64,000 bases of DNA from Amphibalanus amphitrite (lineage: Eukaryota > Arthropoda > Thecostraca > Balanomorpha > Balanidae), in the NCBI RefSeq assembly GCF_019059575.1, contig NW_024883049.1, positions 79,691 through 143,690 on the forward strand. Direction: 5' to 3'. Under the pieces are notes generated by a model, which searched no databases, was not told the origin of the DNA, and worked only from the letters and a program-made list of their open reading frames with translations. Of the stretch, positions 24,048 to 34,778 are shown piece by piece. How positions within the stretch are numbered: the stretch's first letter is position 1; every line of letters begins with the position of its first letter. The translations under genes and the position numbers were made by a program.

Positions 24048-26156
24048 CTTACCAGCCTCTAGCGGTGTGCCAAGTTTGATCACAATCGGCCCAGCCGTTC
24101 TCGACATCTGGAAGCGTCACCCTGCCCGTGCGCACGTGCAGTTGCACCCCTACCAAGACACGTGGAAATGCATCGCCTGGAATGTGTCTACCTCCATGCC
24201 AAGTTTTAGCGCAATCGGCCCAGTAATTACCGCGAGCTATTGCACTTATTACAAAACAGGCACCTCTTGGCTTTGCACGTGGAACGTGCGTTAGGGGTCA
24301 CCCATATGCATCGAGAGTAGCACACTATGTGAAAGAAGGAAAAAAGCTACCCAACACAAAAAACCGCACGTGTATCAGCCCAGTGGTTGCCGAGATATAA
24401 GTCGTACAAAAACGTCCCCACGGCGGCCGGCCGCTATTTAGCAGTAAAATCGTGTCGCATCCTTCTATGGGAGGTATCCCCGTCACCTGTTCGTATACTG
24501 TCTGAGCAAAGACCATACGTTACGGTCCAAACTCCATAGTGAGGCGGACATACGAATTTACGAGAGTTTAGCGACGAAATGATTCACTTAATTGTTAAGT
24601 AATGGGTACCATTAGGTAGACCATAAATTTTATCTAGCATCTCACCGTAGATGCAGTAAAAAGTGCTTTACTTTTCAATGTATATAAAGACTTGCTCAGC
24701 TCAATCAGTTCACTCTGTATTGGCTCAAGCCGTATCATGCGAACGCAATGCAAACTAGAGCACCGACAGCGCAGCGCTCCCCATCTCACTGCTCGCCCAG
24801 TCCACCCGGGCCGCCGCCACGACGGCCCCCCGCAAGTAGGCATCCCGCACTGCACCGACAGCCGCGGGCGACCAGCTGACCGGCCAGCTGACCGGCCAGC
24901 AGCCGGCGGGCGGCAGGGCGCGGATGGCCGACCCGCCGGCGCGGCGAGGGAGGGGAGGAACGCAGCTGAAAGACCCGACTACATATATATCAAAGAAACA
25001 TTATATGTAATCATCGATGACGCGACATAAATCTGCTTTATTGGGGTTAGCGGTGTAGTCTGTGATGCCATCACAATGAAAATAGGCGCCTAGTTTTGTA
25101 CAGCATCAAATTCTGATTCCATAACGACTCTCGCTAGTCCATTTTCAATTGTAAATAAGCCTTTTATTGCGATGCAAAGTCCCGAAATGGTGCCGACGGC
25201 GGCCGGTCCCCCGATGGTACCATACCATAGATGGTAAACAGGTTAGTTCACATTCCCGCCGCTATGCGGGCGGCGGCGGCGCCACCTGTCCTCGTGTCCG
25301 CCTGACACCGTAACGATATAGGTCTGAGCTCAAATCTCGGTAATGTCGTGCTTTTTTACTATATTTCTCAAAAACGGCACCACGTGCAATAAAGTTGTAT
25401 ATATCATTGGAAAGAGCATCAAAAGTTGTATAAAATATCAACTTTTCACTTGAATATGTCTTCAAGGTACAAAGTTATTAAGCACCAAAGACGCTCCCAT
25501 TGACTTTCCATGTTAAAATTTTTCATTTTTAAACGAGCTTCAAAAGAGCAAACGAATTCTGACAGCTTAACGAAGCATAACACCATGTTCTATGGTCTTT
25601 TCTCAACAAGTCCTGAAAGTTTAAACAAAATCGTATCATATAATTTTGTACAATGAGCGAATGAAAAAGTCTCTGCAAAAACGCCCATTGACTTAACATG
25701 GGGAGCGAAAAAAATTCAACTTTGACCTCGTGCAAAGACACGTTACGAAGTTCTGAGGGGTATACGGCGCACACCAGCGTGTACCCAAACGTGTTTGCCA
25801 TAAAATGCTGGGAAGAAAACCACCTCTTCCTTGGCTCGTTTTTCCGCTATTCCCGATCGCGCAAAAAGTGTCCAAAACCCCGTTGACTTAACATGGGGAA
25901 AATGGAATCGCACGTGCCACGTGCCACGAGGTTTTAAGCGAGTAGCGACCGGTGCCAACAGGTAGATCGCCTGCGGGAGCCCATACACTGAACTTTTTAA
26001 GAAAATCGAGCCACAAGTTTAGGCCTGACCCAAGTTGCCCCAATTCGCGGCCAGACATGCAAAACATAGCCCGGAGAAGGACCGCTCCGGTTGTTTTTCA
26101 ATAGAAAAACACAATTCTAACGAATAGTGTTTGTCTTTTCAAACAACCTGCGGTTA
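24048..26156. repeat. Array unit 14 (2109 bp)
   Basis: Near-identical to unit 13 but starts at CTTACCAGCCTCTAGC. The parent reads CTACTTACCAGCC, so TAC at the junction can belong to either side. Confidence 0.88.
24518..25315 (+). mobile_element. 798-bp TIR element, copy in unit 14
   Basis: Same position, length and ends as in unit 13. Confidence 0.78.
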
Positions 26157-26228
26157 CTCCGGTTGTTTTTCAATAGAAAAACACAATTCTAACGAATAGT
26201 GTTTGTCTTTTCAAACAACCTGCGGTTA
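26157..26228. repeat. Array unit 15, terminus only (72 bp)
   Basis: Consists of nothing but the invariant end, from CTCCGGTTG to CGGTTA. It defines a minimal terminal cassette and is a second terminus placed directly behind the first. Confidence 0.88.
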
Positions 26229-26701
26229 CCCGCACTGCACCGACAGCCGCGGGCGACCAGCTGACCGGCCAGCTGACCGGCCAGCAGCCGGCGGGCGGCA
26301 AGCCACGGATGGCCGACCCGCCGGCGCGGCGAGGGAGGGGAGGGACGCAGCTGAAAGACCCGACTACATATATATCAAAGAATGATACATTATATGTAAT
26401 CATCGATGACGCGACATAAATCTGCTTTATTGGGTTTAGCGGTGTAGTCTGTGATGCCATCACAATGAAAATAGCCTAGTTTTGTAGAGCATCAAATTCT
26501 GATTCCATAACGACTCTCGCTAGTCCATTTTCAATTGTAAATAAGCCTTTTATTGCGATGCAAAGTCCCGAAATGGTGCCGACGGCGGCCGGTCCCCCGA
26601 TGGTACCATACCATAGATGGTAAACAGGTTAGTTCACATTCCCGCCGCTATGCGGGCGGCGGCGGCGCCACCTGTCCTCGTGTCCGCCTGACACCGTAAC
26701 G
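26229..26701 (+). mobile_element. 798-bp TIR element, left-truncated copy in unit 16
   Basis: Only the right ~470 bp remains because the array unit itself begins inside the element. Several small differences from units 11-14 (AAGCCACGG, AATGATACATT) are partly shared with unit 20. Confidence 0.76.
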
Positions 26702-27542
26702 ATATAGGTCTGAGCTCAAATCTCGGTAATGTCGTGCTTTTTTACTATATTTCTCAAAAACGGCACCACGTGCAATAAAGTTGTATATATCATTGGAAAG
26801 AGCATCAAAAGTTGTATAACCTATCAACTTTTCACATAAATATATCTCAACTGTAAAAAGTTATTAAGCAGCAAAGACGCTCCCATTGACTTTCCATGTT
26901 AAAATTTTTCATTTTTAAACGAGCCTAAAAAGAACAAACGAATTTGCACAGCTTAAAGAAGCATAACAACATGTTCTATGGTCTTTTCTCAACAAGTCCT
27001 GGAAGTTTAAACAAAATCGTATCATATAATTTTGTACAATGAGCGAATGAAAAAGTCTCTGCAAAAATGCCCATTGACTTAACATGGGGAGCGAAAAAAG
27101 TTCAACTTTGACCTCGTGCAAAGTCACGTTACGAAGTTCTGAGGGGTATACGGCGCACACTAGCGTGTACCCAAACGTGTTTGCCATAAAATGCTGGGAA
27201 GAAAACCACCTCTTCCTTGGCTCGTTTTCCCGCTATTCGCGATCGCGCAAAAAGTGTCCAAAACCCCATTGACTTAACATGGGGAAAATGGAATCGCACG
27301 TGCCACGTGCCACGAGGTTTTAAGCGAGTAGCGACCGGTGCCAACAGGTAGATCGCCTGCGGGAGCCCATACACTGAAATTTTTAAGAAAATCGAGCCAC
27401 AAGTTTAGGCCTGACCCAAGTTGCCCCAATTCGCGGCCAGACTTGCAAAACATAGCCCGGAGACGGACCGCTCCGGTTGTTTTTCAATAGAAAAACACAA
27501 TTCTAACGAATAGTGTTTGTCTTTTCAAACAACCTGCGGTTA
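26229..27542. repeat. Array unit 16 (1314 bp), starts inside the 798-bp insertion
   Basis: Starts at CCCGCACTGCACCGACAG, which lies within the 798-bp element of units 11-14, so truncation occurred after that insertion. The right end of the insertion is at 26701. Confidence 0.87.
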
Positions 27543-27850
27543 TGGAACCACCTCCCAGAATCATTAACCCGCGCACCGACGGGGGTCTGCGCCAACTTAG
27601 TACCGACGGGGGGCGGATGACCGCCCCCCCCTGAGATCTCGAGAACGAAGCAAGATAGCGACAAGCGGTAAACGGCATCGGATACGCACGGTCAAGATCT
27701 ACAATTTTTACTCAGGTCATTTTCAGGTCAGGTCAAAGATGACGTCACAGGGGTCGAAAAAGTCAAAATGGCGGCGCTAAATATGGAGAGAGTTTTTCTC
27801 GAATAACTTTCAAATTAGTCAAGATAGTCTTTTCAAACAACCTGCGGTTA
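27543..27850. repeat. Array unit 17: captured flanking DNA plus 22 bp of terminus
   Basis: 27543-27829 matches 39507-39794, the DNA directly following the solo unit at 39506. It comprises ~25 bp of LINE, a TTAA site and the left part of a TTAA-flanked element. The match stops at AGATAG, and the array terminus TCTTTTCAAACAACC resumes at once. Confidence 0.88.
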
Positions 27851-29723
27851 CCAGCATCTGCGATGCTGGGCTCCGCATCGCTGGACCGCAGGTTGTTTGA
27901 GCAAGCACCTTTGGAAACGCAGCAAAAACGCCCGCCGCCAAACGAGAGGATGAGCCTTGCACGTGCAGACCGGAGTCGGTGTGCTACGGACTGACGTGCA
28001 CGGCACCCTATTCGCCGGTCTATAGCGGTGTGCCAAATTTGAGTGCAATCGACCCGGCCGTTTTCGAGATCTGGAAGCGTGACCCTGCACGTGCGCACGT
28101 GCAGCCTGGGCCCTAATTGACTTGTGCACGGCACTCTATTCGCCGGTTTCTAGCGATGTACCAAATTTAATCTGAATCGGCCCAGCCGTTTCCAAGATCG
28201 GGAAACGACCCCTACACGTGCGCACGTGCAGCTGCACCCCAACCGCGGCACATGAAAATACATACTTACTGACTTGTGCACGGCACCCTACTAACTAGTC
28301 TCTAGTGGTATGCCAAATTTGAGCACAGTCGGTCCAACCGTTCTTGAGATATGGAAGCGTCAGCCTGCACGTGCGCACGTGCAAACTGGGTCCCATCTGA
28401 CTTGTGCACGGCACCCTACTCGCCGATCCCTAACGGTGTGCCAACTTTGATCACAATCGGCCCAGCTGTTCTCGAGATCTGGAAGCGTCACCCTGCCCGT
28501 GCGCACGTGCAGCGGCACCCCAACCGTGACACATGGAAATGCATTGCGCGGCGGGTCCCTACATCCATGCCAAGGATCAGCGCAATCGGCAAAGTAACTA
28601 CAGAGTTATTACACTTGCTACCGAACTGACACCTCTTCGTTTTGCACGTGGCACGTGCATTAGGGGTCACCCATGCGCATCGATAGTAGCACACTACGTT
28701 TGGGAAAGGAAGAAGCTATCCCACACAAAAGACCGTGATTGAATCGGTCAAGCAGTTGTGGAGATAGAAGCTTTGCAAGGCGCCCCCACAGTCGGCCTAC
28801 TGCTAATATTTAGCAATAATCAGTGTCGTATCCGCACACGGGAGGTATCGCCGTCACCTGTTCGTATACTCTAATGTGGTTGGGTTCAAGTCACAGTCAA
28901 GCCCTGCTTTTTTACAACTTTTCTTGAAAACTGCACACCGTGCAGTGACGTTCTATACATCAGTGGAAAGAGCATCAAAAGTTGTATATTATATTAACTT
29001 TTCACCTATATATATTACTGACCATAAAAGTTATAGAGGAATAAAGACGCACCCATTGAATTTCCATGTTAAAAATTTTCATTTTCAAACGAACTTTATT
29101 AGAAAAAACGATTTCTGCCAGCTTAACGAAGCATACCAGCATGTACTATGCTCCTTTCTCTACAAGATATAAGAGTTTGGGCGAAATCTATCTCTAAAAT
29201 TTTGTACAAAGATCGAATGAAAAGGTCTCTGCAAAGTCTCGACATCGCCGTCCATTGACTTAACATGGGACACAGCAAAATTCCAACTTTGATCTCGTGC
29301 AAAGACACGTTCCGAGATTCTGAGGGGTATACAGCGCACACTGGCGTGTACCCAAACGTGTTTGCCATAAAATGCTGGGAAGAAAACCACCTCCTTCTTG
29401 GCTCGTTTTCCCGCCATTGGCGATCGCGCAAAAAGTGTCCAAAACCCCGTTCACTTAACATGGGGAAAATGGAATCGCACGTGCCACGTGCCACGAGGTT
29501 TTAAGCGAGTAGCGACCGGTGCCATAAGGTAGATCGCCTCCGGGAGCCCATACACTGAACTTTTTACGAAGATTGTACATTTCGTCTAGGCCCCACCCAA
29601 AATGTCTCGATTCGCTGCCAGACTTGCAAAACATAGCCCGGAGAACGACCGCTCCGGTTGTTTTTCAATAGAAAAACACAATTCTAACGAATAGTGTTTG
29701 TCTTTTCAAACAACCTGCGGTTA
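27851..29723. repeat. Array unit 18, reaches the hairpin end (1873 bp)
   Basis: Hairpin at 27851-27869 and inverted terminus copy at 27885-27900. Modules, spacer and right body are uninterrupted, so this is a full-length candidate. Confidence 0.87.
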
Positions 29724-31593
29724 AATTTGGGTGCAATCGGCCCGGCCGTTTTCGAGATCTTGAAGCGGCACCCTGCACGTGCGCACGTGCAGGCTGGGTC
29801 CCAACTGACTTGTGCACGGCACTCTATTCGCCGGTCTCTAGCGGTGTACCAAATTTAATCGCATTCGGCCCAGCCGTTTCCAAGATCTGGAAACGACCCC
29901 TACACGTGCGCACGTGCAGTTGCACCCCAACCGTGGCACATGAAAATACATACTTACTGACTTGTGCACGGCACCCTACTAACCAGTCTCTAGTGGTATG
30001 CCAAATTTGAGCACAGTCGGTCCAGCCGTTCTTGAGATATGGAAGCGTCAGCCTGCACGTGCGCACGTGCAAACTGGGTCCCATCTGACTTGTGCACGGC
30101 ACCCTACTCGCCGATCCCTAACGGTGTGCCAAGTTTGATCACAATTGGCCCAGCCGTTCTCGAGATCTGGAAGCGTCACCCTGCCCGTGCGCACGTGCAG
30201 CGGCACCCCAACCGTGACACATGGAAATGCATTGCACGGCGGGTGCCTACATCCATGCCAAATATCAGTGCAATCGGCAAACTAACTACAGAGTTATTAG
30301 ACTTGTTACCGAACTGACACCTCTTCGTTTTGCACGTGGCACGTGCATTAGGGGTCACCCATACGTATCGAGGGTAGCACACTACGTGTGAGAAAGGAAG
30401 AAGCTATCCCACACAAAAGACCGCAAGTGAATCGGTCAAGTGGTTGTGGAGATATAAGCTTTGCAAAGGCGCCCCCAGTGCGGCCGACTGCTAATAATTA
30501 GCAATATTCAGCGTCGCGTCCGCACATGGGAGGTGTCCCCTTCACCTGTTCGTATACTCTAATGTGGTTGGGTTCAAGTCACAGTCGAGCCCTGATTTTT
30601 TACAGCTTTTCTTAAAAACGGCACATCGTGCAGTGACGTTCTATGCACCAGTGGAAAGAGCATCAGAAGTTGTATATTATATTAACTTTTCACCTATATG
30701 TCTTACTAAAGATAAAAGTTATAGAGGAATAAAAACGCTCCCATTGACTTTCCATGTTAAAAATTTTCATTTTCCAACGAACTTTATTAGAAAAAAACGA
30801 TTTCTGCCAGCTTAACGAAGCATACCAGCATGTACTACGCTCTTTCCTGTACAAGCTATAAGAGTTTGGGCAAATTCTATCTCTAAAATTTTGTACAATG
30901 AACGAATGAAAATGTTTCTGCAAAGTCTCGGCATCGCCGTCCATTGACTTAACATGGGACACAGCAAAATTCCAACTTTGACCTTGTGCATAGAGGTGTT
31001 GCGAGATTCTGGCGGGTATACGGCGCACACGGGCGTGTACCGGAACGTGTTTGCCATAAAATGCTGGGAAGAAACCCACCTCTTCCTTGGCTCGTTTTCC
31101 CGCCATTGGCGATCGCGCAAAAAGTGTCCAAAACCCCGTTGACTTAACATGGGGAAAAGAATTCGCACGTGCCACGTGCCACGAGATTCTGGCGGGTATA
31201 CGGCGCACACGAGCGTGTACCTGAACGTGTTTGCCATAAAATGCTGGGAAGAAAACCACCTCCTTCTTGGCTCGTTTTCCCGCTATTAGCGATCGCGCAA
31301 AAAGTGTCCAAAACCCCATTGACTTAACATGGGCGAAAATGGAATCGCACGTGCCACGCGCAAAAGACTTCTTAGCGAGTAGCGACCGGTGCCATCAGGT
31401 AGATCGCCTACGGGAGCCCATACACTGAACTTTTTACGAAGATTGTACATTTCGTCTAGGCCCCGCTCAAGTTGCCCCAATTCGCGGCCAGACTTGCAAA
31501 ACATAGCCCGGAGAACGACCGCTCCGGTTGTTTTTCAATAGAAAAACACAATTCTAACGAATAGTGTTTGTCTTTTCAAACAACCTGCGGTTA
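29724..31593. repeat. Array unit 19 (1870 bp) with an internal duplication
   Basis: Starts inside a module at AATTTGGGTGCAATCGG. The block with GTATACGGCGCACAC and TGTTTGCCATAAAATGC occurs twice in tandem (about 30995-31150 and 31180-31330), which produces an unusually long but meaningless - strand open frame. Confidence 0.84.
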
Positions 31594-33375
31594 CGGAGTC
31601 GGTGTGCTACAAACTGACGTGCACGGCACCCTACTCGCTGATCTATAGCGGTGTGCCAAATTTGAGTGTAATCGGCTCGGCCATTTTCGAGATCTGGAAG
31701 CGTCACCCTGCACGTGCGCACGTGCAAGCTGTGTCCAATTGCATTGTGCATGGGACCCTATTCGCCGGTCTCTAGCGGTGTACCAAATTCGAGCTCAATC
31801 GGCCCAGCCGTTTTCAAGATCTTGAAACGACCCCTCCACGTGCGCACGTGCAGTTGCATCTCAACCGTGACACATGGAAATACATACTAACTGACTTGTG
31901 CACGGCACCCTACTGATCGATCTCTAGATGTTTGCCGAATTTGAGTGCAATCGGTCCAGCCGTTCTTGAGATCTGGAAGCGTCACCCTGCACGTGCGCAC
32001 GTGCAAGATGGGTCCAAACTGACTTGCGCACGGCAGTCGGCACCCTACTAATCGGTCTCTAGCGGTGTACCAAATTTGAACTCAATCGGCCCGGCCGTTC
32101 TCGAGATCTGGAAGCGTCACCCTGCACGTGCGCACGTGCAGTTGCACCCCAATCGTGGCACATGGAAATACATACTAAATGACTGCAACCTTCTGATCGG
32201 TATCAAGCGTTATGCCAAATTTGAACACAATCGGTCCAGCCGTTCTCGAGATCTGGAAGCGTCACCCTGCACGTGCGCACGTGCAGTTGCACCCCTACCA
32301 AGACACATGGAAATGCATCGCCTGGAAAGTGTCTACCTCCATGCCAAGTTTTAGCGCAATCGGCCCAGTAATTACCGCGAGCTATTGCGCTTATTACAAA
32401 ACAGGCACCTCTTGGCTTTGCACGTGGAACGTGCGTTAGGGGTCACCCATATCAATATGCATCGAGAGTAGCACACTATGTGAAAGAAGGGAAAAAGCTA
32501 CCCCACACAAAAAACCGCACGTGTATCAGCCCAGTGGTTGCCGAGATATAAGTCGTACAAAAACGTCGCCACGGCGGCCGGCCGCTATTTAGCAGTAAAA
32601 TCGTGTCGCATCCTTCTATGGGAGGTATCCCCGTCACCTGCCACTACTTCGTATACTGTCTGAGCAAAGGCCATACGTTACGGTCCAAACTCCATAGTGA
32701 GGCGGACATACGAATTTACGAGAGTTTAGCGACGAAATGATTCACTTAATTGTTAAGTAATCGGTACCATTAGGTACGCCATAAATTTTATCTAGCATCT
32801 CACCGTAGATGCAGTAAAAAGTGCTTTACTTTTCAATGTATATAAAGACTTGCTCAGCTCAATCAGTTCACTCTGTATTGGCTCAAGCCGTATCATGCGA
32901 ACGCAATACAAACTAGAGCACCGACAGCGCAGCGCTCCCCAACTCACTGCTCGCCCAGTCCACCCGGGCCGCCGCCACGACGGCCCCCCCGCAAGTAGGC
33001 ATCCCGCACTGCACCGACAGCCGCGGGCGACCAGCTGACCGGCCAGCTGACCGGCCAGCAGCCGGCGGGCGGCAAGCCGCGGATGGCCGACCCGCCGGCG
33101 CGGCGAGGGAGGGGAGGGACGCAGCTGAAAGACCCGACTACATATATATCAAAGAAACATTATATGTAATCATCGATGACGCGACATATATCTGCTTTAT
33201 TGGGTTTAGCGGTGTAGTCTGTGATGCCATCACAATGAAAATAGCCTAGTTTTGTAGAGCATCAAATTCTGATTCCATAACGACTCTCGCTAGTCCATTT
33301 TCAATTGTAAATAAGCCTTTTATTGCGATGCAAAGTCCCGAAATGGTGCCGACGGCGGCCGGTCCCCCGATGGTA

Positions 33376-33587
33376 CACTCGGGGGCAGAATGATGTTCCA
33401 CCACTCCCTACCCATCGGGCGATCCCATGGCTCAGCACTGGCTGCTGTCAGTGTTGCCTGCCCTCGGCACTGCTCAGCACTGCATGCCAGTGCCAGTGCT
33501 GCCAGTGCTGCCACTGGCAGCAGCCAGTGCTGAGCCATGGGAGCTCGATGGGTAGGGAGTCGTGGAACATCAATCTGCCCCCGAGTG
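33376..33587. mobile_element. 212-bp foldback MITE with CACTCGGGGGCAG ends
   Basis: Ends CACTCGGGGGCAG and CTGCCCCCGAGTG are inverted and flanked by TA on both sides; units without it read GGTACCATACC. Almost the whole insert folds back (CAGCACTGGCTGCTG against CAGCAGCCAGTGCTG). A TA duplication suggests Tc1/mariner mobilisation, while a CACT start would also fit a CMC-type element. Confidence 0.8.
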
Positions 33588-33602
33588 TACCATACCATAG
33601 AT

Positions 33603-33855
33603 CAGAGGGCTGTTCACGGGCCCTGTGTGCGGTCGGACCGCACACAGCCTCCAAGCTCCGCCCACTGCGTCCCTACGTCAGCCTTCCGTCACCGCACACA
33701 GCGATCGCTGTGGCCGTCGGGACTGGCCACAGCGGACCGTCCACCGCACGCAGCCGTGACGTCAGAACCGCCTACCCATCCCCTACCCCCACGCCTGCTG
33801 GACGCACCGCACACAGCGCACGCAGCAGTGTGCGGTGCCCGTGAACACCCCTCTG
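33603..33855. mobile_element. 253-bp MITE with CAGAGGG...CCCTCTG ends
   Basis: Terminal inverted repeats CAGAGGGCTGTTCACGGGC and GCCCGTGAACACCCCTCTG match except at one base. The interior is rich in CGCACACAGC motifs on both strands. It sits 15 bp from the previous MITE. CAGAGG ends resemble hAT elements, but I see no clear 8-bp duplication. Confidence 0.7.
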
Positions 33856-34778
33856 GTAAACAGGTTAGTTCACATTCCCGCCGCTATGCGGGCGGCGGCG
33901 GCGCCACCTGTCCTCGTGTCCGCCTGACACCGTAACGATATAGGTCTGAGCTCAAATCTCGGTAATGTCGTGCTTTTTTACTATATTTCTCAAAAACGGC
34001 ACCACGTGCAATAAAGTTGTATATATCATTGGAAAGAGCATCAAAAGTTGTATAACCTATCAACTTTTCACTTAAATATATCTCAACTGTAAAAAGTTAT
34101 TAAGCAGCAAAGACGCTCCCATTCACTTTCCATGTTAAAATTTTTCATTTTTAAACGAGCCTAAAAAGAACAAACGAATTTGCACAGCTTAAAGAAGCAT
34201 AACAATATGTTCTATGGTCTTTTCTCAACAAGTCCTGAAAGTTTAAACAAAATCGTATCATATAATTTTGTACAATGAGCGAATGAAAAAGTCTCTGCAA
34301 AAACGCCCATTGACTTAACATGGGGAGCGAAAAAAGTTCAACTTTGACCTCGTGCAAAGACACGTTACGAAGTTCTGAGGGGTATACGGCGCACACTAGC
34401 GTGTACCCAAACGTGTTTGCCATAAAATGCTGGGAAGAAAACCACCTCTTCCTTGGCTCGTTTTCCCGCCATTGGCGATCGCGCAAAAAGTGTCCAAAAC
34501 CCCGTTGACTTAACATGGGGAAAATGGAATCGCACGTGCCACGTGCCACGAGGTTTTAAGCGAGTAGCGACCGGTGCCAACAGGTAGATCGCCTGCGGGA
34601 GCCCATACACTGAAATTTTTAAGAAAATCGAGCCACAAGTTTAGGCCTGACCCAAGTTGCCCCAATTCGCGGCCAGACATGCAAAACATAGCCCGGAGAA
34701 GGACCGCTCCGGTTGTTTTTCAATAGAAAAACACAATTCTAACGAATAGTGTTTGTCTTTTCAAACAACCTGCGGTTA

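Larger units (their letters stand above)
32676..33937 (+). mobile_element. 798-bp-type TIR element in unit 20, enlarged to 1262 bp
   Basis: Same insertion point and ends. The extra length is explained by two further inverted-repeat elements nested in its right part. Confidence 0.76.
1..34778. repeat. Head-to-tail array of ~21 variably truncated copies of one repeat element
   Basis: The same terminal block recurs at positions ending 444, 664, 2893, 3849, 5152, 6703, 9612, 11401, 13277, 15140, 16948, 18956, 21631, 24047, 26156, 26228, 27542, 27850, 29723, 31593 and 34778. It starts near CTCCGGTTG, runs about 72 bp and ends CAACCTGCGGTTA. After each terminus the sequence restarts at a different internal point of the same parent element, so the + strand right end is fixed and the left end is variable. 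Only four units reach the hairpin end (starts near 11402, 13278, 18957, 27851). I see no protein domain inside. On the - strand the fixed end would be a 5' terminus; the layout resembles a non-autonomous Helentron/Helitron2, which is inference. A satellite amplified by template switching is the main alternative. Confidence 0.9.
31594..34778. repeat. Array unit 20 (3185 bp), last unit, with three nested insertions
   Basis: Starts at CGGAGTCGGTGTGCTAC, has five modules (31600-32300), then the 798-bp-type element enlarged by two MITEs (33376-33587 and 33603-33855). It ends the array: 34779 onward is unrelated. The junction reads CCTGCGGT-TATT-ACCGCAGG, a palindrome spanning the array edge. Confidence 0.86.

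Noticed and set aside
16949-26228. Assembly duplication as the cause of near-identical units
   Set aside because: Units differ in start point and carry unit-specific base changes (for example CAACTCACTG versus CATCTCACTG), so simple collapse or duplication error is unlikely, though only reads can settle it.
30690-31319. 209-codon - strand frame
   Set aside because: It is long only because a ~190-bp block of the array unit is duplicated in frame; no protein motif.
33323-33844. 173-codon + frame rich in Cys/Gln/Ser
   Set aside because: It runs through the inverted arms of two MITEs (CAGTGCTGCCAGTGCTG repeats) and so reflects repeat composition.
1-34778. CRISPR array, because of regular repeats
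   Set aside because: Repeat units are hundreds to thousands of bases, imperfect and truncated, without uniform short spacers or cas genes.
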